A DNA stretch of 64,000 nt from assembly GCA_028023455.1 (NCBI GenBank), contig JAQFVV010012544.1, positions 2,252,396-2,316,395 of the forward strand. Direction: 5' to 3'. The notes beneath the pieces are model-generated. The model saw nothing but the letters and a program-made list of their open reading frames with translations, was not told the origin of the DNA and did no database searches. A program made the translations under genes and the position numbers. Below are positions 35,623 to 47,980 of this stretch, one piece after another (position 1 is the first letter of the stretch; every line of letters begins with the position of its first letter). Source of the stretch: Epiperipatus broadwayi (lineage: Eukaryota > Onychophora > Udeonychophora > Euonychophora > Peripatidae).

Positions 35623-36069
35623 AACAGTTATTTTTTAAAAAATGCTAAAAAAGAAAATTTATGATCATTGTTAATGATAAATTCCAAATTAATTTATGAT
35701 CATTGTTTAAAATAATTATCAAGAGTTTTCAGTTTTCTACTATAACTTTTTGTGGTTGTTTTAAAGAAAGCAATAATGTCATGCAATATATGACTTGCTT
35801 TATTGATTATTAAATAAATGCAAGTTTTCTGGTTTAGCTTTTTCTTAAAAAAAACAATTATTTTAAATAACTTTAAATAGAAAACTTAGATACTAATTTA
35901 TATACCTATATAATTATGTACATATTGCTAAATATGATATGTACATTAAGAGTTTTAAATGGTTAAAAAAATGTTATTATTTTAAAATAAAAAAAATATT
36001 TATACTGCTCTTGCATGATCATTATTTAAAATAAATCAATGGTATAGGATCAATTATTAACTGCAATAT

Positions 36070-36320
36070 GTGAAATTATTAAATATTTTTAATATTTTCC
36101 TATTCTCTGTTCTCTATCTATGAAACTAGTTGACATACTAAAAAGATAAGTGTTTGAATTGGATTAAGCTGGTATAACTTAGTTATATATCAATTTTTAA
36201 GCAATTCTATTTAATTTAAATATATTAAACCTCAATTTTAAAATGTCATTCTAACTTGAAAAAGATCAAAAGTTAACAAATTGATTTTCTTTCATCAATT
36301 AAAGTATTTAATAAATAAAT
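36070..36320. repeat. Diverged repeat family H copy
   Basis: Shares 'AATATTTTCC', 'TTTTTAAGCAATTCTATTTAA' -like and 'TTAAACCTCAATTTTAAAATG' -like blocks with 32570-32890. Confidence 0.5.
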
Positions 36321-36584
36321 CATTTAACTGTAATTTTATTATTTCTGACCCATTAACCTGCAACAGCTACAGCTGGTATGTAATACCACTATTAATTTTC
36401 AAATGCAAAACCCACATTAGTTTGAAATTAGCTCATATACCTTTAACTTTATGCTTCTCTTTCTGTTTTAGTGGTATCTCATACCAATTTTTATCTAGAA
36501 TGCTGTAAATTTAAATCTTTTATTAAAAAATTGCTACTTTTTCCCATTTTTAAGACAAATACAATAAAACTTATATGGTCAATA

Positions 36585-36836
36585 ATATATATATTGCCTA
36601 TAACACTTCTTTCTTATACACTTTAATGCAACAAATTTTCTTAAAAACTTCTTTATTTTCCTTACAGCTTTGACTGTCCAGCAGTCTTCATCAGAGCTCT
36701 ATCTTAAAGCAGAGAAGAAGATAGAGCTCTGATGAAGACTGCTGGACAGTCAAAACTGTAAGAAAAATAAAGAAATTTTTAAGAAAATTTGTTGCATTAA
36801 AGTGTATAAGAAAGAAGTGTTATAAGCAATATATAT
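36585..36836. repeat. Near-perfect 250-bp palindrome
   Basis: Two arms of about 113 bp with only about four mismatches surround a 12-base spacer (AAAGCAGAGAAG). Arms run from 'TATAACACTTCTTTC' at the outside to 'TCATCAGAGCTCTATCTT' next to the spacer. The low divergence implies recent origin or gene conversion. No coding capacity. If transcribed it would form a long hairpin. Confidence 0.9.
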
Positions 36837-36849
36837 GATTATATGAAGA

Positions 36850-39800
36850 TATGTGAAGAAAGTGAAAGAGAAGAATATGGTCAATAGTAGTAAGAATATT
36901 TATTTTATTATAATAACTAATTACAAGAAAGCAATCAATGATTATAAAAGAGCTGTCAATTGAATCCAAGTAAACAAAAGTAGATTTATTTCATTTTCCG
37001 GCTATGTATTTAAAAAAATTTATATAAATAATTTAAAATTTATTGTAAATAATGTTTATTTTTAAAAAAATAAAATCTGCTATATATATATGAACAAATA
37101 CATTCATTTCTTAGGGGTGATAAGGAATACTGATTATAATTGGAATTGTAACTGTTGCAAGTTAATAGATGTTTTGATTTTTCAATAATTTATCAAATGC
37201 AACAACTAAGTTATGCATAGAAGATGGAGTTTACAGATCAAATTTATAAGTAGTGATTTTAAAAAGTGCTAAGTAAAAGAATATCAAACTGTCACTAACT
37301 TGAATTATTGCTTGAAGCACAATTGAGTGATTGAAATAGTTATTTTATGGTCATATCAGCAAGTACTGTAATTGAATAAAAAATATTCTGAAATATTTCT
37401 GATGAACAAATGATCAGAAATGAGGGGATATACTTGATAATCGCCTTAATAAATATATCTTTGAACAGCCAGAAAATTATTATTTCAACTTTAAACATCA
37501 TTTTGACTGCTCAAATACATATTTATCTCAATTTTGATTATTATTTTCTTTTATCATAAACATTACATTTTATTAATCAATTAGATGTGGTCAAAATGTA
37601 ATCCTTTTAATAGGAGGTTATTCTGTGTGTTTTATTTGATTACATATTAACTTTTAGCATGATTTTTGGACAATAGTAGCACAAATATGACTAGCATGTA
37701 TATATTGTCTTCTATTGAAACTTTATTAATTATCAAGAAATAGTTTTCATTGACTACTTGTATTAATATTTGATGTTCCCCCCCACAATTCACTGTAATT
37801 TAATAAAATTAAAAAAGGAAAATAATGTTTTATGTAATGAGGGATAGTGATAAAGAAATATCATTCATATTAATTTTTAAATGTAATTAATAAAAAAATT
37901 CTAAGAGTAAAGTATGTTTTATTATCAGATATAAGTATGTTTTATATTCTGTATACCTTTAAGACATAAAAAAATCTTAAAAACATGAGAGACTATTATT
38001 GTAATAGAAATTTAAAAGTGTTGCTATGCAACATCATTAAATTTGAATACTTAAAACAAAAGATTTCAAAATAGTGGTCTGAAGATAATTATAATTGCAG
38101 ATTGAAAATCTAAATTTAACTTTTAAGATAAAAATTAAAATTGAAAAGAAAAAAATTTTTGTTCAGTGAAAAAAATTGTAACAGAACTGAGTTGAACAGA
38201 TTTTCTTTCTCTTTTATTTTACGCTGTGAAAAAGCTGATCAGTAGCAGGAGAACTAAACATTCTGGGACCATAAGAATTATGGATGCAGGAGCATCAATC
38301 ACCTGCAAAGTAGTGATAATAAATGTTAAGAATATAATTCCTATTTATTAAAAGTTATGGAAGCATTACAATGAAGATTTAGACCACAAGTATATCTATT
38401 TGTCATAGGCCACTCTATATGGTAGGTGATTAAGATATTGCTCGGACTTAGTCTGTTACTGAATAATAACCCATGAATTAAATAGAAAGTATGTTCATCT
38501 GCAAATTAATTCCAGAAAATGTGCAAGAAACTTGTTTCCAACTTAGGGCAAAACTAAAAAACTTGTTACATAGAAAATTAAGCATGAATGAAGAAAGTGT
38601 CATATCAAATGAAGTCCAAAAAAAAGTAAATATAAATGAACAATATTTAGAACTGAACAGACTGTGATAAATACTAGCAAGGCATCTTATTCAATTAATT
38701 AATTATGGTAATTATAAAATTTGTAAAAACCAACTATAAATATTTTAGTCTGTAAATTATTTGATTTTATATATATTTTAAATTGTACATTTTTTCTTTA
38801 TAATTTTTTTTGCTTATTTAAATATTAATAAAATAATTTATATTACATGGCCGGCAAATGTCAAATCTTGGGAATATTAATTGTTAGTAAATCTGTTTTA
38901 AAATTTCACAAGATTTACTCCGAATTTATTTTTTATGCTAATGAGTTTTATATAATAGTTAAGCTAACTGCGTAAAAATTATAAAATAGAAACTCACCAT
39001 TTAATATAAAAGAAAATTATAATGTGATATTAATGACTGTAGATTTAGTTTTGGGGGAAGCTTTTATCTCATACCAAAAACTAACATGTTAACTAAGTGT
39101 TAACTAAACTTAAAATTGGCCCTTGAAGGGAGAGAGAAAATGCTCCTCTCTCCTTAATTCCAGCATGAAAGGATGAAGATAATCAGGAAATATAGCTGTG
39201 ATTTCTTGATTTAATAATACATTTTTTCAACTGTTTTTGCATAAAAACCTGTTTGATTGTATTAAGATCATTAATAAATAAAAGAAATATTGTTAACTCA
39301 ATTTATAATTATTTCTACCATTGCAATATATATATTTAAATAATAACAAAAATAAACAGTTGATTGAAATAAGCAAAGAAAAACTGCCAAGTCTATTTCA
39401 AGTGTTTCTGTATTCTATTTTGTTTTTATAAAATACTAATTTCCAATTGGCTAAAAAAATATAAAAAACGATTGATACAAAAAAAATTAGCTCAGACTTG
39501 TAAAAGTTAGCTTATACTCTTTGTCTTGAAAAAATATTTCTACATTGTTGTTGTTGGAGCAGAATTACACAGGATGTTTTATTTATGTTTTTTGTGTGTG
39601 AATTGTTTAATACTTATAGATTTAAGTGTCTTGCTGAAAAAATTGAATAACCACATAATTGTTTTGAAAAACTCTGATATACATTCAATAAAAAAAATAC
39701 TTTATATATTTATGTGTATGTGTAAATATAATCAATAAAATCATATATATAATTAAAAATATAAAAAAAGTTATCATTTCTAATATAAAACAAAATCATT

Positions 39801-40400
39801 AAAATTGTCATTAGATATTAATGTAATTGGTTATATTTAATCTTTTTTTTATTTTGATTGGAGGGAGGGGGGAGAAATCACAAAATAAAAATACGACATA
39901 ATAATATAGATTATACATTTAGACTAGAATCGTCTTTTGTAAGCATAGAATGAATTATTGCCTTTAATGCAGATGTTAAATGCTGCTCTTTATTTAAAGA
40001 AAAAGTATGACTGAAACAATATAATTATGGATTGTTTGAAATATATTATATATATGTCTGAGATTTAAATATAGATCAGATAAAATTTAAACTTTTTTTA
40101 ATGCCTAACAACTTTAGAATTTTCTTTTTCAAGTAAATGGCCCATAGACAATCTAACTAGTCAGTCAAAATGGATTTCTGACTATTCTTAGACAGAGAAG
40201 AAACAAGAATAGAACATTTTAATAACCTCACCACTCAGCAATTAACAAGTCAGTGAAATGTTTTGAAGCACTGCTAGAGTTGGTTATTTTATTTGCAATG
40301 AGCTATTTAATTAAAGGCTGGTCAACATTTTACTTATCTATATTTAATAAATAAACTCTTTATCAACAATTATAATATAAATATAGATATTTTTGATTTA
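36850..40400. other. Gene-free stretch
   Basis: About 3.5 kb, AT-rich, with no supported gene. A small GGAGAGAG/CTCTCTCC hairpin lies near 39130-39155. The frame at 39526-39738 lacks recognisable features. Confidence 0.45.
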
Positions 40401-40560
40401 CATATATATATATTTCAAGTTTTTTTTTATCAGTGCATCTTTCATCTTAGTTCAATCCTATCACAACCATCCCTCAGCCCCTATATATATCACATCATTT
40501 CTGCACTGTGGATAGTTGCACTATGGCACAGTTGAGATCATTACTACACTAATAACAATC
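40401..40560 (-). repeat. Dispersed repeat family I
   Basis: A block of about 60 bp ('CAATCCTATCACAACCATC', 'GTGCATCTTTCATCTTAG') recurs in reverse at 59440-59510. No function recognised. Confidence 0.5.
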
Positions 40561-40864
40561 ATAATATATATATAAAGTAAATAAAACATATATATATACC
40601 CCTTTTATTTCATTAAAACCCCAAACAAAGGAGCTATTATATAGGTTAATAGAGAAAAAAATTGTATAGTCTTGATGGTTTCCTTGCAAAAGGCCAAAGT
40701 TATCTCTATTTACATGGATATAATTTCTTTGCTTTTATTTTTAATCAATCTAAAAATCCATGAAAAATTTTTAATTCAACATATATATATATATATGTCT
40801 AAATTTGAAACATAAAAAATATCAAAATTTTAAAGGTATATTTGAATATTATTTTCAATTATTA

Positions 40865-41270
40865 TCAATTAATGTAGAAATAAGGTTTCTCTAAGTTTAT
40901 TCTAGTTTTTCTGCTTCATATACTATTTTCTATTTATTTTCCAGAAAACTTATCCATACATCTCACATGTGGTCTCTTTCTAGGCCTTTAAATTCTTCTA
41001 GTATCTAATTTGTAACCTAAGTTTGAATATCTATTGTCATTTTTTCTAGGAATGTATATAGTCTGAGAATTAAGTGACTGAAATTAGAAATTCTCTCAAT
41101 GGTGTCAGTTATACCTATTTCTTATCCATACATTTCACTTTCAATATACATCTATAATTTTCTATATTATTTTCAGTTTCTGATGCTTTTCTATTAAATG
41201 TCCAAATCTCAAATTCATAAGTAAACTCTGGCAAAATACATTTTGAAACTGTTTTTATTCAGTCAATACA
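40865..41270 (-). mobile_element. 3' fragment of RTE-like LINE
   Basis: Matches 28520-28890 of the twin-primed element in order: 'AGGTTTCTC.AAGTT', 'CATACATCTCACAT.TAGTCTC'-like, 'CTTTTCTATTAAATGTCCAA' and 'CATAAGTAA'. It is a 5'-truncated, decayed copy on the minus strand. Confidence 0.7.
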
Positions 41271-42218
41271 CATATATCCTAATAATTATGCAACCCTAAT
41301 ATAACTAGGCAAATATACATAGAGAATTACAGTACTTACAAAAAAGATGTAAATTTCAATATTATAAAATAAAATTCTGATGGGAAAAACAAAAAGTAGT
41401 TATTGGTGAAAATAATGGTTGTTTGTAGTAAAATAAATAAATAAATGATAAGGAGAACATATTGATTAAATATTTTTTATAACAAGTAACAAAACTTTAA
41501 TTTAAAAAAGAAATTGTGAAAATTTGACAAAATAGCTTGTGAAATAATGAAGGTCACAAGTATGAAGCAATAGATAAAGTAAAGTTTATCAAAACTTAAA
41601 GGAGTTATAAAAATTTAGATTAAACTAAAAACTATAGAAAAAGAGCATTTGAAAAACCTATTTGATATTTGTAATGTAATTTATAATTGAGGAGACAGCC
41701 AATTAATTTTTTTAACAATTATTATTTTAGTTTAAAAAATGGTCTAATATAATAAAATATAAAAAATTTTAAATAATTAATTTAAATTTACATGCTTATA
41801 AAGTTGAATACTTATTTTTAATAAATTTTCGTATTTGAAGAGAGGTTTAGATTTTAAAATGTAAAAGAAGCAAAATATGTGATTGAAATAGGTAAGATAT
41901 ATAGAATGAGTTAAAGTGATTTATATTTGTTTTATTATTTAAAACCTTTGAGTGAGTAAATAGGATTATTTTATTGGACATTCTATAAAGAAAAAATTAT
42001 TGTTAAAAAATTTGCATCTTCTGTGGTTAATGCAATGATAGAGGGTCAAACTTGAAAATTCAAGGTCTATAGTTTGTGCTCAGCACTGTCACTCCTAATC
42101 TTCAAACCACTTAACAAACCATTAACTTGTGAGAAATAGATATAGAAGATGTTTAAAATATTAATGTTGTTTTCCTTCTTTTTTAATTATAAATTTATTT
42201 AATGCACATTGATTACAT
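41271..42218. other. Gene-free stretch
   Basis: AT-rich, no supported feature. Confidence 0.45.
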
Positions 42219-42409
42219 AAGTAATATTTACTAAGGCAATAAACCTCAAGAATGTGCACTTGAAAATGTGAAGGTAGGGACCTCTACAGGTCTTAATCAC
42301 AAACTTATGCTTTGGGAGTGTAAGCTTGTGGTTAAGATCTGTAGAGGTCCCTACTTTCACACTTTCAAATGCACATTCTTGAGGTTTATTGCCTTAGTAA
42401 ATATTGCTT
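42219..42409. repeat. 190-bp palindrome
   Basis: Arms of about 85 bp run from 'AATATTTACTAAGGCAATAA' at the outside inward to 'TAGGGACCTCTACAG', with a few mismatches, around a short loop near 42305-42320. Non-coding. Confidence 0.9.
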
Positions 42410-42895
42410 CTTTTTTAATACACATTTAGATGATGTGGTGAATCAAAGAGGGGGGGGGGATGATTCAGTGCATTAGATTTGACATACATTTAGAAAAACT
42501 TACGAAGAATGAAAATATGTTTAACCTATCCTAAATAGGATAGATCAAACATGTATTAAGTTTGGGATGATAATAATGTAACTAAAGCAATAAAAACATA
42601 AGAGAAAATAAAGGAGCAGTACTTGCACTGAACAGTTATGAAGTAAATTAGTTTTTTTACAAGATTTAGAAGATTGGTAGAGAATTAAAGTAAAAATGAT
42701 AAGGATTAAATTGGCTTTTAAAACACCTTACAAGTTATTCTGTAACATATTAAAATTAGTTTAATAATGAGGATGGTAAAATAATTTGTTTAGAGTGTTG
42801 TTTTGTGTGAGTAAATAGTATTTTTCTAAATAAGAGAATAAAGAAAACTCTAGAAATGATGATTGCAAAATGAAGAGAAATGTTAGCTTAAAAGA

Positions 42896-42924
42896 TTGTT
42901 TATTTATTTATTTATTTATTTATA
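42896..42924. repeat. TTTA microsatellite
   Basis: About seven TTTA units directly left of the S3 foldback. Confidence 0.9.
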
Positions 42925-42929
42925 CAAAT

Positions 42930-43217
42930 TAATATATAGGGTATATGAGCACAGACTTTCACGCAACCCACCACTCTCCTTCCATCTCATGTTGAAAAGA
43001 TAAACAATCACCAATATATGTATTTCATGCTAAACCAGCAATCATCAGTTGGTCCAGATTATTATCTCCACACCTATATGCAATAAGTGTTCAAATATAT
43101 ATTAAGATAGCCAATCTTCATACTTTAATGGACAAGCTTCAAGTGTATCAGTGTTATGAGATGGAGGGGAGAGTGGTGGGTTGTGTGAAAGTCTGTGCTC
43201 ATATACCCTATATATTA
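42930..43217 (-). mobile_element. Foldback form of SINE family S3
   Basis: Both ends carry the same tRNA-like module in opposite directions: 'TATAGGGTATATGAGCACAG' on the left and its complement on the right, each about 60 bp. Read on the minus strand, the interior ('CCAACTGATGATTGCTGG', then 'ATATATTGGTGATTGTTTATC') and the 3' module match the S3 copies at 20050-20192 and 62199-62346. So a SINE-like unit has gained an inverted second copy of its own end. No coding capacity. Confidence 0.75.
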
Positions 43218-43444
43218 CATATATTGATGTAGATATATAATAAGTCTGTATTTCAGTTATTATACAAATTAAATATATTTACACAAAATATCAAACTTAA
43301 AAAGTAGAAATATTGAAAAAAAAAGTAGTAAAATAGATTATTAAAAAAAACTGACTCCAAAGTGTACTTATGTATGAATGTATGTTAAGTTTTTGGTTCA
43401 AAGATAAATACTATAACTAATATGATCATATGATACTGATGACT

Positions 43445-43560
43445 ATCACTAAAGGGCTCTGTGCAGTTTGATATAGTTGGTAGAGCATCTAACTTAAGAT
43501 TGGGAAGTTTCAGGATTGCAGGAAAATGCTGAAACTTCTTATGAATTCCTGAGCAATTAA
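43445..43560 (+). mobile_element. Degenerate tRNA-like SINE fragment
   Basis: Contains 'TATAGTTGGTAGAGCATCT' (A-box/D-arm-like) and 'GGAAGTTTCAGGATTGC' (weak B-box-like). No good cloverleaf, so not a tRNA gene. TSD not found. Confidence 0.45.
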
Positions 43561-46172
43561 GCCAGATGCATTTTTTTCTATTATTAAAGGTAATATGTTT
43601 GATGATATTACTGTTGAGTGAGAAAAAGAGAAATAATATAAAGAAAAGTGAATAATAAATCTTAAAAAAAAATAATTAGCTGTTCTGTGGAAATTGGAAG
43701 GTGGCTTTAAGTTATTTTTACTAATGGTATTCTATCTATTTTTAATTTATGATTAATTTCATCTACAGCCTTTAAAATACATTAAATCTACATTACTCAC
43801 TACATATAAATGATACATGAATCTAAATCTGATATGCATATTCAAATAGAAATATTTTAATTATTAATTTTTCAAAATAATTTTTAAATTTAAAAGAAAC
43901 ATAAAAAAATACTGTATTTTATTCTTCTTTCCTCTGATGCTTTTGTGCTCTTCCTTGTTGTTTTTTTTTTAAAAAAATCTCTTTTTTATTAACATTTGTT
44001 AAATTAATATCTTGGTCAAGTGCTTTCATTTATTCAAAAGTTTCATATATGTTTATAACTTAGAATAAATTGAAGTAAAATAAATTGAACAGAATTTAAA
44101 GTATATTTTTTCATTTTATACTATAAAAATATTATTCTACATTACTTTCTAATTAATTAAGAGACAAATTGTTTACATGGATACTTTTTACAACTATAGC
44201 TTTCTTTTATTGGTGCTTCTACAAATATGCAAAATAGTTTAAAATATATATTGGGATTGCCAGAAATTAAATTGTCTTTATCTGTGTTTATGTATATACA
44301 TATGCAGTATGTATAATCACTTTATGTATTACATACTATCAAGGTTAAACATTTATTGTGTTGAGTGCCATGAGATATAATCTGTTGCAATATATATAAA
44401 CAACTCTGGACAATATTTATTAAAATATTTAAACTGACTAATATATATATTAAAATGTATTTCATGATGATGATGAAGACAATGATATATTTATAAACAT
44501 CAAACCTCCAAGAATAGGTGGATTCATTTTATTCTTGATTCTTGTTCAACATTTAGAATGCCTTTAATTTATAGCTTGAGGGAAAGTGATTTACTCCCTT
44601 TTTTCCATATTTACATTAAAATCATGTTAGTTTGATGTGTATATATTGTACCATTTTAGTTAGACCTTGAATATATTAATAAAAAAAATGTTATAGCTCA
44701 TTAATTTTTATTGATTATTTTTAAAAAATATCAATTGATTATTATGTCTAATTCTAGGTTATTAGGGACCATACCAAATTATAAGAGATAACTTGCAACT
44801 TTTGTTTTTATTTTTTAGGAAAGTAATTGTTGATTGATTTTCTTTTACCTTTTTTTTTACATAATATGATATTTAAATAAGTCAATTATTTTATATAGTG
44901 CGATGTTTTTATAAACAATAATATTTAAACAGCATTAAACTGTTGCACATGTGCTTTGGATTTTAAATATAAAATGAATGAATACTAACACTTCAACCAC
45001 ATGATAAAGTCTTTGGAAAAGATAGAATGGCCATCTATCTTTTCGAACCCAAATGCTTTTGTATGGGCGAATCTTAAGTATTTAAATATTATTATAATAT
45101 GATATTGTAATTTACCTGTTAAAATTAAAATCTCACCATAACGTTAATTATAAATTTTAAAACATGTATTTTTACTTCATGTGTCTATTTTGATAACAAT
45201 AAATTTTAATAATTGAATAACAAATTATACGTCATGTGTGTGAACATTTATGTGTGCATATGAATTTTAAAATTTCAAACACTTTTAAAGATAATATTTG
45301 CTTTTCAAAGTATATTGTTTATGATAGTATTTTAAAAATAAGCATGTATTTTTTTTTATTTTAAAAAAAAATTGAAAATCATTGTTATTATTTTTAAATA
45401 TTCTATTGAAATCTGAAAGGAAGACATATTGTTAGATATGTTGACTTGTGTTCAAATAATCTCAATAATCACTTGATAAAATAAAAAGTGTAGATAGATC
45501 TTGGGTGTATCAATAATAACAGTATGTAGGTAGATGACGTCATTAATATGTAAATAAAAAAATAATATAAATAAACTTGTGATTTTAAATTGACTCACTT
45601 ATTGTATCTATATATATGATGTACCTCTAATAGTTCAATTAATATAATGCCATTAAATATTTTTCTTTAGTGATATATATATTATGCATAATATTATGGA
45701 TAACTAGACAGAAAAGTTTGATGTTTACTTTGAGGAGTTTTAAAATAATAACTAAAATGGGGGTTATTATCTGCTATAGCATTCTGGAGAATTTTTAAAA
45801 AATATGTTTAATTAAAAATTTAAATGAATATATGCATTCGCCTAGTAGGTATATAAGAGTCAACAAACAAATTGACAATCTGTCAAGGATTTAAAATAAT
45901 ATTAATCAAATAAAGAAATAATTATTTTAAAAGAATGCTGGAGAAAAGTTTGACATACTACATGTTTATATAAAGCCTTTTATGCCAACCAATGGAATAA
46001 TTAAAAGTTATTGTTTGTGTAAATCTATATATATGCCTATATATCAAGAGCTCACAGCTTATTAATATGCTATGGATAAAATGATAACCATTTCAACAAA
46101 TGGAATAATTAATAGCTACAAGTGAATAAAATAACCATAGAAGTTAATAACTACATGTATCTGTATTATATA
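43561..46172. other. Gene-free stretch
   Basis: No supported gene. A short perfect hairpin with 10-bp stems (AAAAGATAGA / TCTATCTTTT) lies at 45017-45043. Confidence 0.45.
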
Positions 46173-46350
46173 TATGATCACTAGATGGAGCTTTACCAAT
46201 AGCCCACTATCAAGTTTTGTTTACATAAACGCTGAGAGAGATAGAATTCAATATTTCTTTCAAATTGTCTCTCAAATTCTCTCTCTCTCAGCGTTTATGT
46301 AAACAAAGTTTGACAGTGGGCTATTGGTAAAGCTCCATCTAGTGATCATA
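46173..46350. repeat. 178-bp palindrome with TGATCACTAGATGG ends
   Basis: Arms of about 70 bp start 'TATGATCACTAGATGGAGCT' and run inward through 'ACCAATAGCCCACT' and 'TTTACATAAACGCTGAGAGA', with about 93% identity. The interior of about 40 bp is CT-rich. Non-coding. Confidence 0.9.
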
Positions 46351-47920
46351 AAATGCAATCTATGAGCAAGTTACGAAATTTATAACTTGTTTTGTTTAAT
46401 ATATATATGCCAATGAAATAATAATTTATAAGGATATATGACAATAACTCTGAATGTGTTACCAGGAATTATTGACAATCTGTTTACTAAACAAATTTTA
46501 AATATTGGAAACACACTCTTCTTTTTATTGAATTATTGTAATTTAAAATATTGAATTTTCTTCATAGATATGAGACTTAATAAACAATGGAACTTAAAGA
46601 GCAATAGAACTTCTTGGTGATAAATATTACTTACTATTAACACAAGTTATATGGTATATTTATAATTTATTATATCTAATTATTTGATTTTATATTATTT
46701 TAAAAAAGTTATTTAACATATACTTATGTGTGAGTGCATATCTAAATGTGCATGTAACCAAAAAAAATTTTAATAATTCTTAATTTTATATTTAATAATC
46801 ATAATAGATTTTATTTAATAACTTGGCTTGATTGTTTACTGAATATTCAGTAGGCGTATTTTCTTCCATATCAGTTTATATATTGTCTATTTGAAATTAA
46901 TAGTTCACTTTGATAGTTCAAACAAATAAAATATCATATGATATCTTAATTTAAATTATCATAATATATTTATTAACTTTCTATTGTTCACTTTGTAAAT
47001 AAATTATTATTATTATCATAATCATCATTATTATTGTTATTATTATTATTTATTAAATTCAAAGTATGAATCTCATTTAAATTAATAAATATAAGATATA
47101 GCAATTATAATTTATAGTTTTATTATAAACATAAATACATAAGATCCAATTAATAAAGTAATGTAAGTATTATTGTTACAATAGAACCCAGTAAAGATTA
47201 CAAGCTAATCTAATATTTTTATGAACAATCATTGGTATTAAAATCACTAATAAATTTTTGCAATAAAATGTTATAATCACTGTTTTATATTTTTCTATAT
47301 TTTTGAATACAATATAAATTTACAACAGTAACAGAAAGGTTATTTATTAACGAATACCAATGTAAATGTATTAATAAAATTTAAATATTATTTCAACATG
47401 GATTTTTGGATTATTTTATCAATAAAGCCTTCTTAATCTTTATTTATTTTATTATATCACAGATTTGATTCATTTGACTAGTACATCATTATTAATTTTA
47501 GCTTGTATATTTATTTCATTATATATTTGTATTATTCAATTAACATTAATTTAAATTGTTATCATTTATAGCATATATAAATGAAACAGTCCATATATTC
47601 AATTTATTTTATTATAGCTATTGATATTCATTATGTTAGTATTTCATTATAACAAAAAATTAATTCAATATTTCATTCTGTTTTAGATTTAGCTTGTTCA
47701 AAGATTTAGGGTATTCATAAGACTTAACACTCTCATGTTTTAATATTATATCAGTATAAATTTGATGTTTAGAGCTAGACCCTATGAATAGAATCTCCTT
47801 ATTACTCTTATCTCATTTATATTGTTACAGATTTCAGCATTCTTAATTCAGGCATTAGAAGAATGTCTTCCTCTGGTTTATTCTATAACATTACAATATA
47901 TATATATATATTAAACAAAG
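46351..47920. other. Gene-free stretch
   Basis: AT-rich, with an ATT-rich microsatellite near 47005-47055. No supported gene. Confidence 0.45.
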
Positions 47921-47980
47921 GCAAAACTCTCCATATAGTAGTGCCACCCTATGCCAAACAGAGTAATCAATGGATTACTT
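47921..47980 (+). repeat. Solo arm of foldback family B
   Basis: 'AAAGGCAAAACTCTCCATA', 'TAGTGCCACC' and 'GAGTAATCAATGGAT' match the left arm of 33555-33676 and 56929-57282. No inverted partner follows. Confidence 0.65.

Noticed and set aside
38160-38640. Possible retroviral-type protease or gag remnant (a 'MDAGASI'-like reading)
   Set aside because: Only one short phrase suggests it. No further motif, long terminal repeat or frame supports it.
42219-46350. CRISPR-like arrays among the repeated palindromes
   Set aside because: The repeats are not regularly spaced short direct repeats, and the genome is clearly eukaryotic.
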